A DNA stretch of 64,000 nucleotides. It comes from Deinococcus taeanensis (lineage in GTDB: Bacteria; Deinococcota; Deinococci; Deinococcales; Deinococcaceae). The translations under genes and the position numbers were made by a program. The notes under the pieces are model-generated. The model was not told the origin of the DNA. It saw nothing but the letters and a program-made list of their open reading frames with translations, and did not search any database. Within the stretch, counting starts at the first letter, position 1, and every line of letters begins with the position of its first letter. Shown here piece after piece: positions 49,916-60,200 of the stretch. The DNA is taken from NCBI RefSeq assembly GCF_020229735.1, contig NZ_CP083455.1, forward strand, positions 2,073,001 to 2,137,000, written 5' to 3'.

Positions 49916-51070
49916 TCAGGGCCGCGGGCGCCAGCCCACCGCGCCGACCAGCGCGGCCAGCAGCATGCTCCCGGTGACCAGGGCCACCACGCCCGGCCAG
50001 AGCGCCGCTTCGAAGATGTGCCCGGCAACGACGCTGGCAACCGCCGCCCCGCCGTAGTACGCCAGGTGATAGAGCCCGGCAGCGAGACTGCGGGCCTGCG
50101 TGACGTGACGCTGCACGGCGTTCAGCGCAGCGGCCTGCGCCAGGAACACACCGCAGGCCGCTGCCGCGACGCCCGCAATGATCAGAGGCAGGGGGGCCGC
50201 CAGGGTCAGCAGCAACCCGGCGGCGCTCGCCCCGGCCGCCGTGAGCAGCCCGGTCCGGGGCCCGCGGGCGGCCAGGAACGGCGCCGCGACCGGAGTGATC
50301 ACCACACCCAACAGGTACACGGCGAACACCGCCCCGGTCTGCGCGGTGTTCAGACCGTACGGCGGGGCGCTCAGGCGCAGGGTGAGGGTGTTGAACGTGC
50401 CGACCAGCGTGAACAGAAGCAGGAACCCCACGGCACATGTGGCCAGCAGCGAGGAATTACGCAGGTGCGCTCCCAGGGCGCGCAGAACGCCGCGGGCGTC
50501 ACGGGACGGCCGGAAGTGAGTCTCGGCGGGCAGCCGGGTGCTGAGCAGCGCCCCGGCGAGGCTGGTTGCCGCCAGGAACGCGAACGCCGCCTGCCAGGGA
50601 GCGTGCGCGGCGATCACGCCTGCCAGGAACCGGCCCAGGAAACCGCCCAGCACGGTGCCGGTCACGTACCCGGTCAGTGCGCGGGCGCGGCGGGCGGGCG
50701 AAACCTCCTCGCCGATGTAGGCGTTCAGGGCCACCATGACGCCGGGGATCAGCAGCCCCTGCGCGAACCGCGCGGCGTTCAGGGCGTCCAGCGTGTGGGC
50801 CTGCGTGGCGAGCAGCGCCGGGAGGACCAGCAGCGCGAAGGCGGCCATCACAGTGCGCCGCCGGCCCCAGGCGTCCGCAAGAACGCCGGCCAGGGGGGAC
50901 GCGAGCGCCATGGCGAGCATGGTCGCGCCGATCACGCCGCCCACGCGGGCTGCACCCGCGTGAAACTCACCGGCCAGGGTGCCCAGCAGGCTCTGCGGGG
51001 CGTACACGTTCAGGAACACCAGGGTGCCCAGCGCCGCAAACAGCAGCGGGGACGGAGCGCGGCCGGGCAC
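49916..51070 (-). CDS. Major facilitator superfamily transporter
   Basis: 384 residues with about twelve membrane helices, the MFS drug- or metabolite-efflux type. N-terminal FLNVYAPQSLLGTLAGEFH and the inter-helix loop GVLADAWGRRRTVM (MFS A motif) are clear; GYVTGTVLGGFLGRFLAG is near helix 5. Substrate unknown. GTG start 2 bases after the stop of the frameshifted gene upstream, so the two were cotranscribed. Confidence 0.88.
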   Translation of the reverse strand: MPGRAPSPLLFAALGTLVFLNVYAPQSLLGTLAGEFHAGAARVGGVIGATMLAMALASPLAGVLADAWGRRRTVMAAFALLVLPALLATQAHTLDALNAARFAQGLLIPGVMVALNAYIGEEVSPARRARALTGYVTGTVLGGFLGRFLAGVIAAHAPWQAAFAFLAATSLAGALLSTRLPAETHFRPSRDARGVLRALGAHLRNSSLLATCAVGFLLLFTLVGTFNTLTLRLSAPPYGLNTAQTGAVFAVYLLGVVITPVAAPFLAARGPRTGLLTAAGASAAGLLLTLAAPLPLIIAGVAAAACGVFLAQAAALNAVQRHVTQARSLAAGLYHLAYYGGAAVASVVAGHIFEAALWPGVVALVTGSMLLAALVGAVGWRPRP

Positions 51071-51072
51071 GC

Positions 51073-51572
51073 TCAGCGGGCAGGATGAAGCAGGGTGGGG
51101 CGGGCGTCCAGAGCGATACTGCCGGCGCCGTCCAGGCGGTCCAGGACCGCCTCGAACGTCCAGTCGCGCGCCCAGAGGCGTTTCACAGCGTGCAGGGCGG
51201 CCGTGCCCGGCGGCGTGAACGTGGCGCTCTCACCGCCGCTCTCCCCGGGGCGGCGGACGGTCAGCGCGCCCGGCGGCAGGTCGGTGCGCGCCAGGGCCCG
51301 GTAGAAGACCTGCACGGCGTCATCCATCAGGTACGTGGTGCGGATCAGAACCTGCGCCTGCGCGGCGAGGGGTTCCAGGGCGTCCTCGTCAATGCGCGCA
51401 GGCCGGATGGGCGCGAACAGGCGCCGCAGCTGTTCGGGCAGGTTGCCGTGCCGGTAGAAGCTCTCCTCGAACTCGGCGGGGATCAGCAGCCCCCCAGCCC
51501 CTGCGCGGCGAGATGGGCGGCTTCCTGCCCGGCCGGGCCGGGCTGACGCTGGGCTTCGGCGAAGGTCAGCAT
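51073..51572 (-). pseudogene. Conserved-looking hypothetical gene with a one-base frameshift
   Basis: A 166-residue protein of unknown function would result if one G were added to a six-G tract (C6 on the plus strand, 51490-51495). The first frame from ATG 51572 reads [20 protein letters not shown] then LAAQGLGG and stops; the second continues [21 protein letters not shown] and ends [15 protein letters not shown]. The joined [12 protein letters not shown] is smooth. A TATGCT box lies 7 bases before the ATG and the MFS gene follows by 2 bases, so this was a real gene. Family not recognised; mostly helical, soluble. Confidence 0.65.
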
Positions 51573-52033
51573 GAACCGCAGCATAGCGGCCTTCACGCCC
51601 TCCCCGCTTCAGAAGGCTGCGCGGCGGTGGTCTACACCGGCACGCTGCCCGCGCCTGCCCGGCGGCACACCCAGGCCGGCCGGGTGGCCTGACTGCCCGT
51701 TTCCTGCGCTGTGGCCGGCCGGGCGCCCAGCCAGAGGAGTTGCGCCCGGTGCTGTCACGCTGAAGTCGGCCTTGGCTGAAGGCCGGACCATGGGGTGACA
51801 CACAGCGCGGGTGAGGTGCAGATCGCTGGGCAGGCCCACCTTCCAGGGCGGAATCGGGCGTGAAGTGCTGCAGCGCAGGGGAGCCGCTCCCAGCGAGGCT
51901 GACCTTGATCCGGGGGACAGACAGCACCCCGGTGCGCGGCCCGCAGTCGGGAGGGCGGGGGTGCCGGGCGGACGGCACAGCCGAAGTGGGCAGGGTGCTC
52001 CGTGAGGCGCGCGGTCTGCGGCCCGCGGGCCGC
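51573..52033. other. Intergenic stretch without a convincing gene
   Basis: It holds the TATGCT box of the minus-strand gene at its left end (51580-51585). Short open frames on both strands are Arg/Pro-rich with no start signal or recognisable domain. Nothing else seen. Confidence 0.6.
51580..51585 (-). promoter_or_regulatory. Leaderless-type -10 box of the frameshifted hypothetical gene
   Basis: TATGCT on the minus strand, 7 bases before the ATG at 51572. Confidence 0.5.
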
Positions 52034-52039
52034 TATGCT
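52034..52039 (+). promoter_or_regulatory. Leaderless-type -10 box of the DinB-like gene
   Basis: TATGCT, 6 bases before the ATG at 52046. Confidence 0.5.
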
Positions 52040-52045
52040 GCGCGC

Positions 52046-52585
52046 ATGATGAGCCTGGATCCGCGCGCGCCCATCGGGCCGATCCGTGACCTGCCCCGCA
52101 CCCCGCAGAGCCTGACGCAGGTGGCCGGGCGCATGGAGGACGCCGTCCGGGCGTGGCGCACCCTGCTGAGCGCCCCGGACGGCACGCCCCTGACCGGCGG
52201 CGCCCTGCTGGCGCGGCGCCCACACCCGCAGGGCTGGAGTGTCGCCCAGCTCGCGCACCACACTGCGGACGCGCACGTGCATGGCCTGAACCGGCTGCGG
52301 TACGCGCTGACCACACCAGGGTACGTGGTACAGCCCTTCAATCAGGACGCGTGGCTGACCCTGCCGGACGCGGCGCTGCCGGTGAGCGCCGCGCTGGCCC
52401 TCCTGGACGCCGCGAACGTCCGCTGGGCGGCACTGCTGCGCGGTCTGGACGCCGCGCGCCTGGACACGCACCTGACGCATCCGCACGAAGGGGAGCAGGA
52501 CCTGTGGCGGCTGGTCGCCAAGCACGACTGGCACCTGCGCCACCACCTGGCGCAGGCGCAGCTGGCCGCGCAGGAAGGCGGGTGA
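52046..52585 (+). CDS. DinB/YfiT-like putative metal-dependent protein
   Basis: 179 residues of the DinB four-helix fold, closest to YfiT-type proteins. The His ligands lie in VAQLAHHTADAHVHGLNRLR and KHDWHLRHHLAQAQ. Members include thiol-S-transferases that use bacillithiol; whether this one does is not visible. ATG at 52046 (MMSLDPRAP) is set by the TATGCT box. The stop overlaps the start of the HD gene (GTGA), so the two are translationally coupled. Confidence 0.82.
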   Translation: MMSLDPRAPIGPIRDLPRTPQSLTQVAGRMEDAVRAWRTLLSAPDGTPLTGGALLARRPHPQGWSVAQLAHHTADAHVHGLNRLRYALTTPGYVVQPFNQDAWLTLPDAALPVSAALALLDAANVRWAALLRGLDAARLDTHLTHPHEGEQDLWRLVAKHDWHLRHHLAQAQLAAQEGG

Positions 52586-53247
52586 ACGCCCTGGCGCCCC
52601 TGCTGGCACTGGACGCGCGCCTGGACAGGGTGTGGGCGTGGGTGCAGGCGCAGATGCGGCCGGACGCGGCGCATGACGACGCGCACCTGGCGCGCGTGGC
52701 GCGCTGGACGATCCGCTGCGCGCCGGACGTGCCGCCCGTGCTTGCGGTCGCGGCGGCCCTCACGCACGACGTGGTGAACCTCCCGAAAAACCACCCGCAG
52801 CGCACGCAGGCCAGTGAACTGAGTGCGCAGGCGGTCCTCGTTCACCTGCCGGCCCTGGGGTTCACGCCCCAGGACGCGGACGCGATTGCCCAAGCCGTGC
52901 GGGACCACAGTTACTCGCGGGGCGCCACGCCCACCACGCCGCTGGGAATGGCGCTGCAGGACGCCGACCGTCTGGACGCCCTGGGCGCGCTGGGGGTCCT
53001 GCGGGTGGCGGGCGTGGGCGGGCAGCTGGGGCGCGCCATGCTGCACCCGGAGGATCCGTGGGCGCAGGACCGCACGCCGGATGATCTGGCCTACACGGTG
53101 GATCACTTCTTCACGAAACTGCTGCGGCTGGACGGCACCTTCCTCACGCCGGCCGGGCAGGCTGAGGCGCGCCGGCGTACGCTGACCATGCGGGCCTTTC
53201 TGGCGGAACTGGCCAGTGAGCTGGAAATCGCCCCGCCCGAACACTGA
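52582..53247 (+). CDS. HD-domain phosphohydrolase (YedJ-like)
   Basis: 221 residues with the HD signature: AHDDAHLARVARW, the His-Asp pair in AALTHDVVNLPKNHP and the later Asp in LQDADRLDALGALG. YedJ-type HD proteins hydrolyse phosphoester bonds in the cytoplasm; substrate unknown. GTG start overlaps the DinB-like stop by 4 bases. A hairpin follows the stop between convergent genes. Confidence 0.88.
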   Translation: MNALAPLLALDARLDRVWAWVQAQMRPDAAHDDAHLARVARWTIRCAPDVPPVLAVAAALTHDVVNLPKNHPQRTQASELSAQAVLVHLPALGFTPQDADAIAQAVRDHSYSRGATPTTPLGMALQDADRLDALGALGVLRVAGVGGQLGRAMLHPEDPWAQDRTPDDLAYTVDHFFTKLLRLDGTFLTPAGQAEARRRTLTMRAFLAELASELEIAPPEH

Positions 53248-53248
53248 A

Positions 53249-53274
53249 GAGGCGCCCGTGTCACCCGGCGCCTC
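53249..53274. terminator. Hairpin between convergent HD and phosphatase genes
   Basis: GAGGCGCC, a 10-base loop, GGCGCCTC. It sits right after the HD-gene stop and 22 bases past the phosphatase stop on the other strand; no T-run. Confidence 0.45.
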
Positions 53275-53295
53275 GCCTCTCCCCTGCAGGCCGGG

Positions 53296-53922
53296 TTACT
53301 CCAGGTGGGCGTGGTCGTTGTACGTGTGAAGCGTCCAGCGGACGTCTGCGCCCTGCCCGTGGCGGGTCAGGGTGGTGAGGCTGGTGTGTGCCAGCTGGTA
53401 CGGGAAGGGCAGCACGTACCCGGGCTGGGGCTGGGCGGGCCAGGCGAACAGGTCGCACAGCAGCGCGCGGATGGCGGCGCCGTGACTGAACGCAATCACC
53501 TGCCCGGCGGGCAGCGATCCGGCCCATTTCCGCAGCCGCGCGCCCACCGCCGCCAGACTCTCGCCGCCCGGCGCGGGCCGCTGCCAGGGGTCGAGCTGCC
53601 ACTCGGCGTAGTGCGGGTCGTGCAGCACCTCACCAGTGGTGACGCCCTCATACTGCCCGAAGTGCAGTTCGCGCAGGCGGACGTCGAGCGTCAGGGGCGT
53701 GCCGGCCGGCAGGACCAGTTCGGCGGTGCGGGCGGCGCGGGCCAGGTCGCTGCTGTGCGCCGCGTCGAAGGTGCGGCCCGCGAGCCGGGAGTTCAGGCGC
53801 GCCGCCTGCGTTTCCCCCAGGGCGCCCAGCGGGGTGTCGGTCCAACCCTGCCAGCGCCCGGCGCCGTTCCAGTCGGTGGCGCCGTGCCGGACGAGCGTCA
53901 GGTGCAAGGCGGGGCTGGTCAT
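53296..53922 (-). CDS. Histidine phosphatase family protein
   Basis: 208-residue phosphoglycerate-mutase-like phosphatase. Catalytic [18 protein letters not shown], the acid/base Glu in [10 protein letters not shown] and the second His in [14 protein letters not shown] are all present. Candidate roles include alpha-ribazole phosphatase or a general sugar phosphatase; no neighbour decides. ATG overlaps the thioesterase stop (ATGA), giving a coupled pair. Confidence 0.9.
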   Translation of the reverse strand: MTSPALHLTLVRHGATDWNGAGRWQGWTDTPLGALGETQAARLNSRLAGRTFDAAHSSDLARAARTAELVLPAGTPLTLDVRLRELHFGQYEGVTTGEVLHDPHYAEWQLDPWQRPAPGGESLAAVGARLRKWAGSLPAGQVIAFSHGAAIRALLCDLFAWPAQPQPGYVLPFPYQLAHTSLTTLTRHGQGADVRWTLHTYNDHAHLE

Positions 53923-54362
53923 GGGCGCGCCTCGAAATCCGGTTCCTGCGCGCGGGTGTCCTGTCCGTCGGGCAGCGGCGGCACGGGCCGGGGGCGGCCC
54001 TGGTCGTCCAGGGCGACGAACACGAAGTACCCGGTCGTGGCGAGTTCCTGGTCGCCGGTGGGCATGTGCTCGCGGTACACGTCCACACGGATGGTCATGG
54101 AGGTGCGGCCCACGCGGACCACCTGCGCGTCGAGGGCCACGGCGTCCGCCACGCGGATGGGCACGTGGAAGTCCACGCCGTCCATGCGGGCGGTCACCAC
54201 GTTCCCGCCTGCGTGACGCACTGCGGCGATACTGGCGGCCTTGTCCATCAGGGACAGCACCCAGCCGCCGAAGGCGGTGCCGTGGTAGTTCGTGTCTTTG
54301 GGGAACACCAGTTCCAGCATGCGGGCGCGGCTGCGCGGGGCCTTCATTGTTTTGTCTTCCAT
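53919..54362 (-). CDS. Acyl-CoA thioesterase (hotdog fold)
   Basis: About 147 residues, single hotdog domain of the YciA/BACH type, hydrolysing acyl-CoA in the cytoplasm. Signature [21 protein letters not shown] (residues about 24-44; the Asn and Asp regions of the active site), then [24 protein letters not shown] lies 7 bases before ATG 54362, so this start is preferred to the ATG 9 bases further up. A TACACT box near 54411 gives a promoter with a leader. First gene of a pair with the phosphatase. Confidence 0.9.
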   Translation of the reverse strand: MEDKTMKAPRSRARMLELVFPKDTNYHGTAFGGWVLSLMDKAASIAAVRHAGGNVVTARMDGVDFHVPIRVADAVALDAQVVRVGRTSMTIRVDVYREHMPTGDQELATTGYFVFVALDDQGRPRPVPPLPDGQDTRAQEPDFEARP

Positions 54363-54513
54363 GGTCGGCACTCCTGGGCGCCCGCGGTCCGGGCAGGGTC
54401 AACCTTGAGAGTGTACAGGGCGTCCCGCCCGCCCCACGCGGAGCGTCACCCGGGCCGGGACGATCTGCGCTTCACCGGTCCGGCGCCTCGGGCTTCGTGG
54501 CTTCCCCCCGCAC

Positions 54514-55746
54514 TCAGGGGGTAGTGACAGCGTGCCGGTCGGCGAGGGCCAGCACGTCCTTTGGATTCAGGACGCCCTTGAACCACACGACGCGCTCCCC
54601 GAAGTCGCTGGGGTTCACGCCGGCGCGCTCGAGGTTCAGGCGTTCGCTCACGCAGACGATCACGTCGCTGCGGCGGGCCTTGCGCAGCAGATCGAATTTT
54701 TTGCGCAGGTACTCGGGCCGCCAGTACCCGACGATCTCCACCAGCACCGACCGGTCACCCTGCACGAGGCGGAAGTCCGGGAGGATCACGCCGCCCGGCA
54801 CCGGCACGAGGTCCACTTCGCGCTCCAGGGTCCAGGGCGTGTCGAGTTTCGCGAAGCGTTCGGCAAAGCCGCTTTCCAGGGCGCTGTCGTGCTCATCAGG
54901 CGGCGCGTAGTGGCTGACGTAGCCGTCCTCGCTGGTGAGCTGAAAGGACCATTCGGTGTCGCCGGGATCCACCCACGTCAGGTCGCGGCGGGGTTTCAGA
55001 GCGGCGCTCAGGTCCCATTTCGTGACGTGCAGCAGTGCCGGCAGGAATTTCGCCATGCTCAGCCCGTAGCGGGTGGTGGCGCCGAACAGGCTGGCCGGGC
55101 CGTCCAGCGTGAGGGTGAACCCCAGGTTCGCGTCGCCTTCCACGGTGGCCATCAGTCCGAAGAACTTCAGGTACTTCAGCAGCTGCTTGTACCGGGCGGG
55201 TTCGTTGCGCCGCGCCGTGATCACGAGTTCCGTCGCGCGGTACAGCATGCCCTGCGCCTGCGCCAGGTCGAAGCGGTGAATGAGTTCCAGAGGGGCGGGC
55301 GGGTCGAAGGCCACCAGCGACTGCTGGTCCGGCAGGTCGGCGTACAGCGCCGCCTGAAGGTCCTGGGGGCTCAGGGGCCGCTCGCTGCCCAGCGCCCGCG
55401 CGGCCTGCTCCAGCACGAGCGCCGCGTTGCGGCGGCTGGGCACCACGCCCTGCGCGAGCGTGAACACCCGTTCGCGCACCACTCCGGGCTCCACGTGCCC
55501 GCCCGCCTCGAAGGTGCTCATGTTGGTCAGCAGGTGAGCGAGGCCGCGCAGCACCTTGAAGTCCTGCCGGCCGGCCTCCAGCACCCGCAGGTCCTCGTCC
55601 AGCTCGAAGCGGCGCCGACCGACACTGGCCTCGAAGGTGCTGATCAGGCGCGCGGCGAGGTCCAGGTTCTGCGTGGTGGGCTTCAGACGCCGCGGTTCGA
55701 CCAGCCCGGCCTTCACGCGGAACATCAGCAGCTCAGTCGGAAGCAT
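54514..55746 (-). CDS. DUF790 protein, Bax1-like nuclease partner of XPB
   Basis: 410 residues of the DUF790 family. In archaea the matching protein, Bax1, is a nuclease that binds XPB helicase. The C-terminal part shows a PD-(D/E)xK-like core: ILPDFRLVQGDRSVLVEIVG (about residues 320-340; Asp, then Glu-Ile-Val-Gly), followed by YWRPEYLRKKFDLLRKA, and then strand-helix segments to FKGVLNPKDVLAL. The N-terminal half is helical. The start overlaps the helicase stop by 14 bases, so the two are made from one message, consistent with a complex. Confidence 0.88.
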   Translation of the reverse strand: MLPTELLMFRVKAGLVEPRRLKPTTQNLDLAARLISTFEASVGRRRFELDEDLRVLEAGRQDFKVLRGLAHLLTNMSTFEAGGHVEPGVVRERVFTLAQGVVPSRRNAALVLEQAARALGSERPLSPQDLQAALYADLPDQQSLVAFDPPAPLELIHRFDLAQAQGMLYRATELVITARRNEPARYKQLLKYLKFFGLMATVEGDANLGFTLTLDGPASLFGATTRYGLSMAKFLPALLHVTKWDLSAALKPRRDLTWVDPGDTEWSFQLTSEDGYVSHYAPPDEHDSALESGFAERFAKLDTPWTLEREVDLVPVPGGVILPDFRLVQGDRSVLVEIVGYWRPEYLRKKFDLLRKARRSDVIVCVSERLNLERAGVNPSDFGERVVWFKGVLNPKDVLALADRHAVTTP

Positions 55747-57136
55747 TCAGGTCCTCCCACGGGGTGCCCCCGCCGCCCTGGCCGGGCTGCCACTGGCCGC
55801 GGCGCTGCCGGCTGACGCGCTCCTCGCTGGTGCCCTCGGTGATCACCTCGTACAGCACGGCCGTCTTGCCTTCGGCCTTGCGCAGAATGCGGCCCAGGCG
55901 CTGAATGTGCTCACGTTCCGTGGCGGTGCCGGACAGGACCACGGCCACGCTCGCCTCGGGCACGTCCACGCCCTCGTTCAGCACCCGGCTGGTCACCAGG
56001 AGGCGGTACTCGCCGCGCCGGAAGCGTTCCAGCAGCGTGTGCCGTTCCTTCACCGGCGTCTGGTGCGTGATTGCGGGAATCAGGAACTCACGGCTGATAC
56101 GGTACACGGTGGCGTTGTCATCGGTGAAGAGCAGCGTGCGGGCCTGCGGGTGGTTCGCCAGGATCTCCTCGAGCACCCGCAGCTTGCCGTCCGTGCCGTA
56201 CGCCAGGGATTTCGCTTCCCGGTGCGCGAGCATGGCCCGCCGGCCGTGCGGCGTGCCGCTCGCCATGATGAACTGCTTCCAGCCGTCCAGGGACCCCAGC
56301 CGGATGCCGTTGAGCCTCAGGAACTCGTTGCGCTGCCGGATCAGGTCGTCGTAGTGCCGCTGCTCCTGCGCGCTCAGGCGCACGCGGATGACCACCTCCC
56401 GGTACTCGGCGAGCGTATCCCCCGCCAGGTCCTCCGGCGCCACCTGGTACACGACCGGCCCGATCAGGCTGTCCAGGTCCCGCTCGCGCCCGTCCCCGCG
56501 TTTCGGGGTGGCGGTCAGGCCCAGCCGGTACGGGGCGAGGCCCATCTCCGCAATCACCCGCGTGAAATCGCTCGGCAGGTGGTGCGCCTCGTCGAAAATC
56601 TGCAGCGCGTACCGCCCGGCGAGTGCCTCGGCGTGAATTGCGGCGGAATCGTACGTGCTGACCAGCAGCGGCGCCTCATCGTGACTGCCGCCGCCCAGCA
56701 GCCCCACGGGCGTGTCCGGGAAGGCCGCCACCAGCCCCGCGTACCACTGCTGCAGCAGGTCCAGGGTGGGCACGCAGATCAGCGCGCTGCGCGGCGTGTC
56801 CCGCAGGGCCAGCTGCGCCACGAGCGTCTTGCCCGCCCCGGTGGGCAGCACCACCACGCCCCGGCGCCCGGCCCGTTTCCAGGCGCTCAGGGCGCCGGTC
56901 TGGTGCGCGTACGGGGTGACTTCGCGCGCGAACCCCAGTTCCAGCTTCTCGAACGCCGCCGCGCTGTCCCGGAACGGCACGTCTGCGCCGCGCAGCGCCT
57001 CCACCACAGCCCGGTATGCGTGCCCCGGCGCGCGCCACGACTGGCTGCGGGCGTCCCACGTGAAATGCGCCGCGACGCAGGCCGGCACCTCGCTCATCAC
57101 GAGCGTGCCGCGGTCCAGACGCAGGGAGGGGGCCAT
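55733..57136 (-). CDS. XPB-type DNA helicase (SF2)
   Basis: 467-residue superfamily 2 helicase of the archaeal/bacterial XPB type. The N terminus carries a short damage-recognition-like domain (about 1-65), then Walker A PTGAGKTLVAQLAL near residue 99, DEAHHLPSDF near 182, GLTATPKRGDG, and the second RecA domain with VTSRVLNEGVDVP and QRLGRILRKAEGK (motif VI). Overlaps the DUF790 gene. Likely acts in DNA repair, opening DNA for the DUF790 nuclease; this is inferred from archaeal XPB-Bax1. Confidence 0.9.
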   Translation of the reverse strand: MAPSLRLDRGTLVMSEVPACVAAHFTWDARSQSWRAPGHAYRAVVEALRGADVPFRDSAAAFEKLELGFAREVTPYAHQTGALSAWKRAGRRGVVVLPTGAGKTLVAQLALRDTPRSALICVPTLDLLQQWYAGLVAAFPDTPVGLLGGGSHDEAPLLVSTYDSAAIHAEALAGRYALQIFDEAHHLPSDFTRVIAEMGLAPYRLGLTATPKRGDGRERDLDSLIGPVVYQVAPEDLAGDTLAEYREVVIRVRLSAQEQRHYDDLIRQRNEFLRLNGIRLGSLDGWKQFIMASGTPHGRRAMLAHREAKSLAYGTDGKLRVLEEILANHPQARTLLFTDDNATVYRISREFLIPAITHQTPVKERHTLLERFRRGEYRLLVTSRVLNEGVDVPEASVAVVLSGTATEREHIQRLGRILRKAEGKTAVLYEVITEGTSEERVSRQRRGQWQPGQGGGGTPWEDLNASD

Positions 57137-57249
57137 TGGACCGGCATGGTAGCCGGACCCGGCCGGGCCCGCAGTGCCGCGCGCAGCAATTCACGCCGGG
57201 CGGCGTCCAGAGCCCTTTCCTGATGGCGCTTCCGCCTGCGGGCGCCGGA

Positions 57250-60200
57250 TCAGCGTTCCTCGTCCGCCGCGTGAAGCGTCAGGTGGAACACACTGCCCTG
57301 ACCGGGCTGCGCCTGCGCCCACACCCGGCCGCCGTGATGCTCCATGATCTTGCGCACGATGGCCAGGCCCATGCCGGTGCCCTGGTACTCGTCCCGCCCG
57401 TGGAGGCGCTGGAAGATCTGGAAGATGCGCTCAGCGTACTGCGGCTCAAAACCGATGCCGTTGTCATGAACCTGCACGTGCCAGCAGTTCCCGTCCCGGG
57501 CAGCCTGCACGTGCACCTGCGGCGCCACACCAGGACGCTGGAACTTGATGGCGTTCCCCAGCAGATTCTGAAACAGCTGCGCCAGTTCGGACCGCACGCC
57601 CAGCACCTGGGGCAGCGCCTCCCATGTGACGTGCGCCCCGCTTTCCCCGATGGCGCCCTGCAGGCTGTCCACGGCGTCCTGGAGGGGCCCCTCCAGCGGC
57701 AGCGGCGTCAGTTCCTCCTGCACGACGTTCAGGCGCGAGAAGACCAGCAGGTCATCAATGAGGACCTTCATGCGTTCAGCGCCCCGCGTGACCAGCTCCA
57801 GGTACCGGCGGCCCTTGTCATCCAGGTCCGCACCGTAACGGCGGTTGATCAGCTCGGAGAAACTCGCGATGGTCCGCAGCGGCTCCTGAAGGTCATGACT
57901 GGCCACGTACGCGAAGCGCTCGAGTTCCGCGTTCGACCGCTCCAGTTCCCGGGTCCGCTGCTGCAACGCGCGGGCGTTCTCCGCCCCTTCGAGCGTCAGG
58001 CCCACGCTGCGCATCACGGTGGCCAGCACCGCCCGGTCCGTGGCAGTCCAGCGCCGCAGGCCGAACAAACCCACCACAATGACGCCCTGCACCTTGCCGC
58101 CCACCCGGACCGGCAGGGAAGCGGTCGCACTGATATGCCCCACAGTGGGTTCCAGATTGTCGTGCCGCCTGTCGTACTCGTCCTGGTACAGCGGTTCCCC
58201 CGTCTCGTACGGAATGCGGACCGTGCGGGTCGGTTCGTACGGCAGACCGGCGTTCACCTGACGCTGCAGCTCCTCGTTGCGCAGGTCACCCACCTGGGAC
58301 TGCACCCGCCAGGTGTCGCCCTCGCGCTCCCAGTACAGGGCGTACCCGTCGGGCAGCAGGGACAGCATGATCTCCTGCGCCCGCAGGATCAGGGCGTACG
58401 GGTCGGCTTCCAGCGTCAGGTTGCGCGTCAGGTCCTCGAACGCCTCGAGGGCCTGCGTCCTGGCCTGCAGGGCGTCCCGCTGCCGCTCAAGCTGCCGCGC
58501 CACGTCCGCGCGCTCCAGAGACAGGTTCAGGCTCCGCCCGACCGAGCGCACCACCGCCTGGCTGTCCTCCGACCACTGCTGGGTGCCCTTCAGGCCCACC
58601 GCCATCAGGCCCACCACGTGCTCCCCCACCAGCATGGGGTACAGCGCCACCGTGCCGTACTCCTCGGTGGCCGCCACCTGCTCCCGGTCCGGATTCCAGG
58701 CATTCACGAACACCGGCGCGCGGGTGTGCACTGCGTCCCGGAAGGTGGGCGCGTCGGCCGGAATGCCGGCCGTGATGCTCTGCACCACCGCCGGAGCAAT
58801 ATCGTCCGTCCACACCTGGGCGCGCCACGTGGCGCCGTCGCGTTCGTAGTACGCGGCGCTGCATTCCAGGAAAAACCCGCGGAAGACCGTCAGCGCCTCC
58901 CGGGCCAGGGTGTGCACGTCGGTTCTCGCGCCCGCCGCTTCCGTGAACCGCACGAACGCCTCGAGGGTGGCCGCCTGGTTCTCCAGTTGCCGGGTGCGGT
59001 CCTCCACGCGGCGTTCGAGCAGCGCGTGACTGTCCTGCAACTGCTGGTACAGCCGCGCGTTGTCCATGGCGACCGCAGCCTGAGCCGCCAGCCCCACCAT
59101 GAGCTGCTCGGCGCGCTCGGTGAACACGCCTGCGTCTCCATGGCCGAAGAACAGCCCGCCCAGCACCTCACCGGAACGCGACACCACCGGCACCGCCAGG
59201 TAACTCCGGACGGGAAGGTGACCCGGCGGCATGCCCTGGTGCGGAGCGTTCCGCCCGTACCGCGGATCGAGGGTGATGTCGTCCGAGCGCACCACGCGCT
59301 GCTCCGTGAAGGTGGCACTGAACACCGGCGTGTTGCGCGGCATCGGAAACGTCGCGAAGGCCTCCCGGGAGGCCCCGGCAATGGTGTACAGCATGAGGTT
59401 TTCCTGACTCTCGTTGGTCACGTGGTAGAAAAACGCCCCGAACTGAGCTCCCGTCAGTTCCACCCCAGCGTCCGTGACGCCCTGCACCATTCTGCCCAGA
59501 TCCAGTTCCGCGGATACCGTCTGCCCGATGCGGTTCAGCAGCCTCAGTGTCTCTGCCTGCTCCTGCAGCCGAACCTCGGCGGCGGTCCGGCCCAGGGCCT
59601 GCGCGCACTGCTGCACGATGGCCAGCAGGAACTCACGTTCCTCGGGGTGAAAGTGCCGGACTTCCGAGAAACTGAGCGCCAGCACCCCCCACAGCTGGCC
59701 TTCCACCAGCAGGGGCAGGGCAGCAAGACTGCGGGTGTGCGCGGCGCGCGTTCCCAGCGACCCCGGGTACTGCTGGTCGAAGACGTCGCCCGCCACAAAA
59801 ACAGCCTGCCCGGTGCGCGCCGCGTCACAGGGGGGAATGTCCAGCGTCAGCGGGAACCGCGCGAACCGCGCGCGCAGCTCGTCTGAATACCCGACCTCGC
59901 CGTGCAGCTCCAGATGAGCCTGATCAGCGGAGGGCCTGACCAAGGCGCCCATGTACGCCCCAGTCGCTGCCACCGCATGCCGGAGCATGATCTGGACGAC
60001 CTGCTCCGGAGTCTCGGTTTGCGCCAGGGCGGCCGTTACCGCCTGTAGCGCCACGGTTCGCCGCTGGGAACTTACGTTCCGGATCTGCACGGCCAGACTG
60101 CCTTTGTGCGGCGTGACATGCACGCGAACCCAGCCTCCCAGAGACGGATTGAACGCGTCGTACTCGACCTGGAGCCCCTGAGTGCGTGCCCGGCGGCTCT

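Noticed and set aside
51811..52005. Short frames upstream of the DinB-like gene
   Set aside because: Low-complexity composition, no start signal, no match to a known fold.
57136..59886. 916-residue frame opposite the multi-GAF kinase
   Set aside because: His/Arg/Gln-rich shadow translation with no homology.
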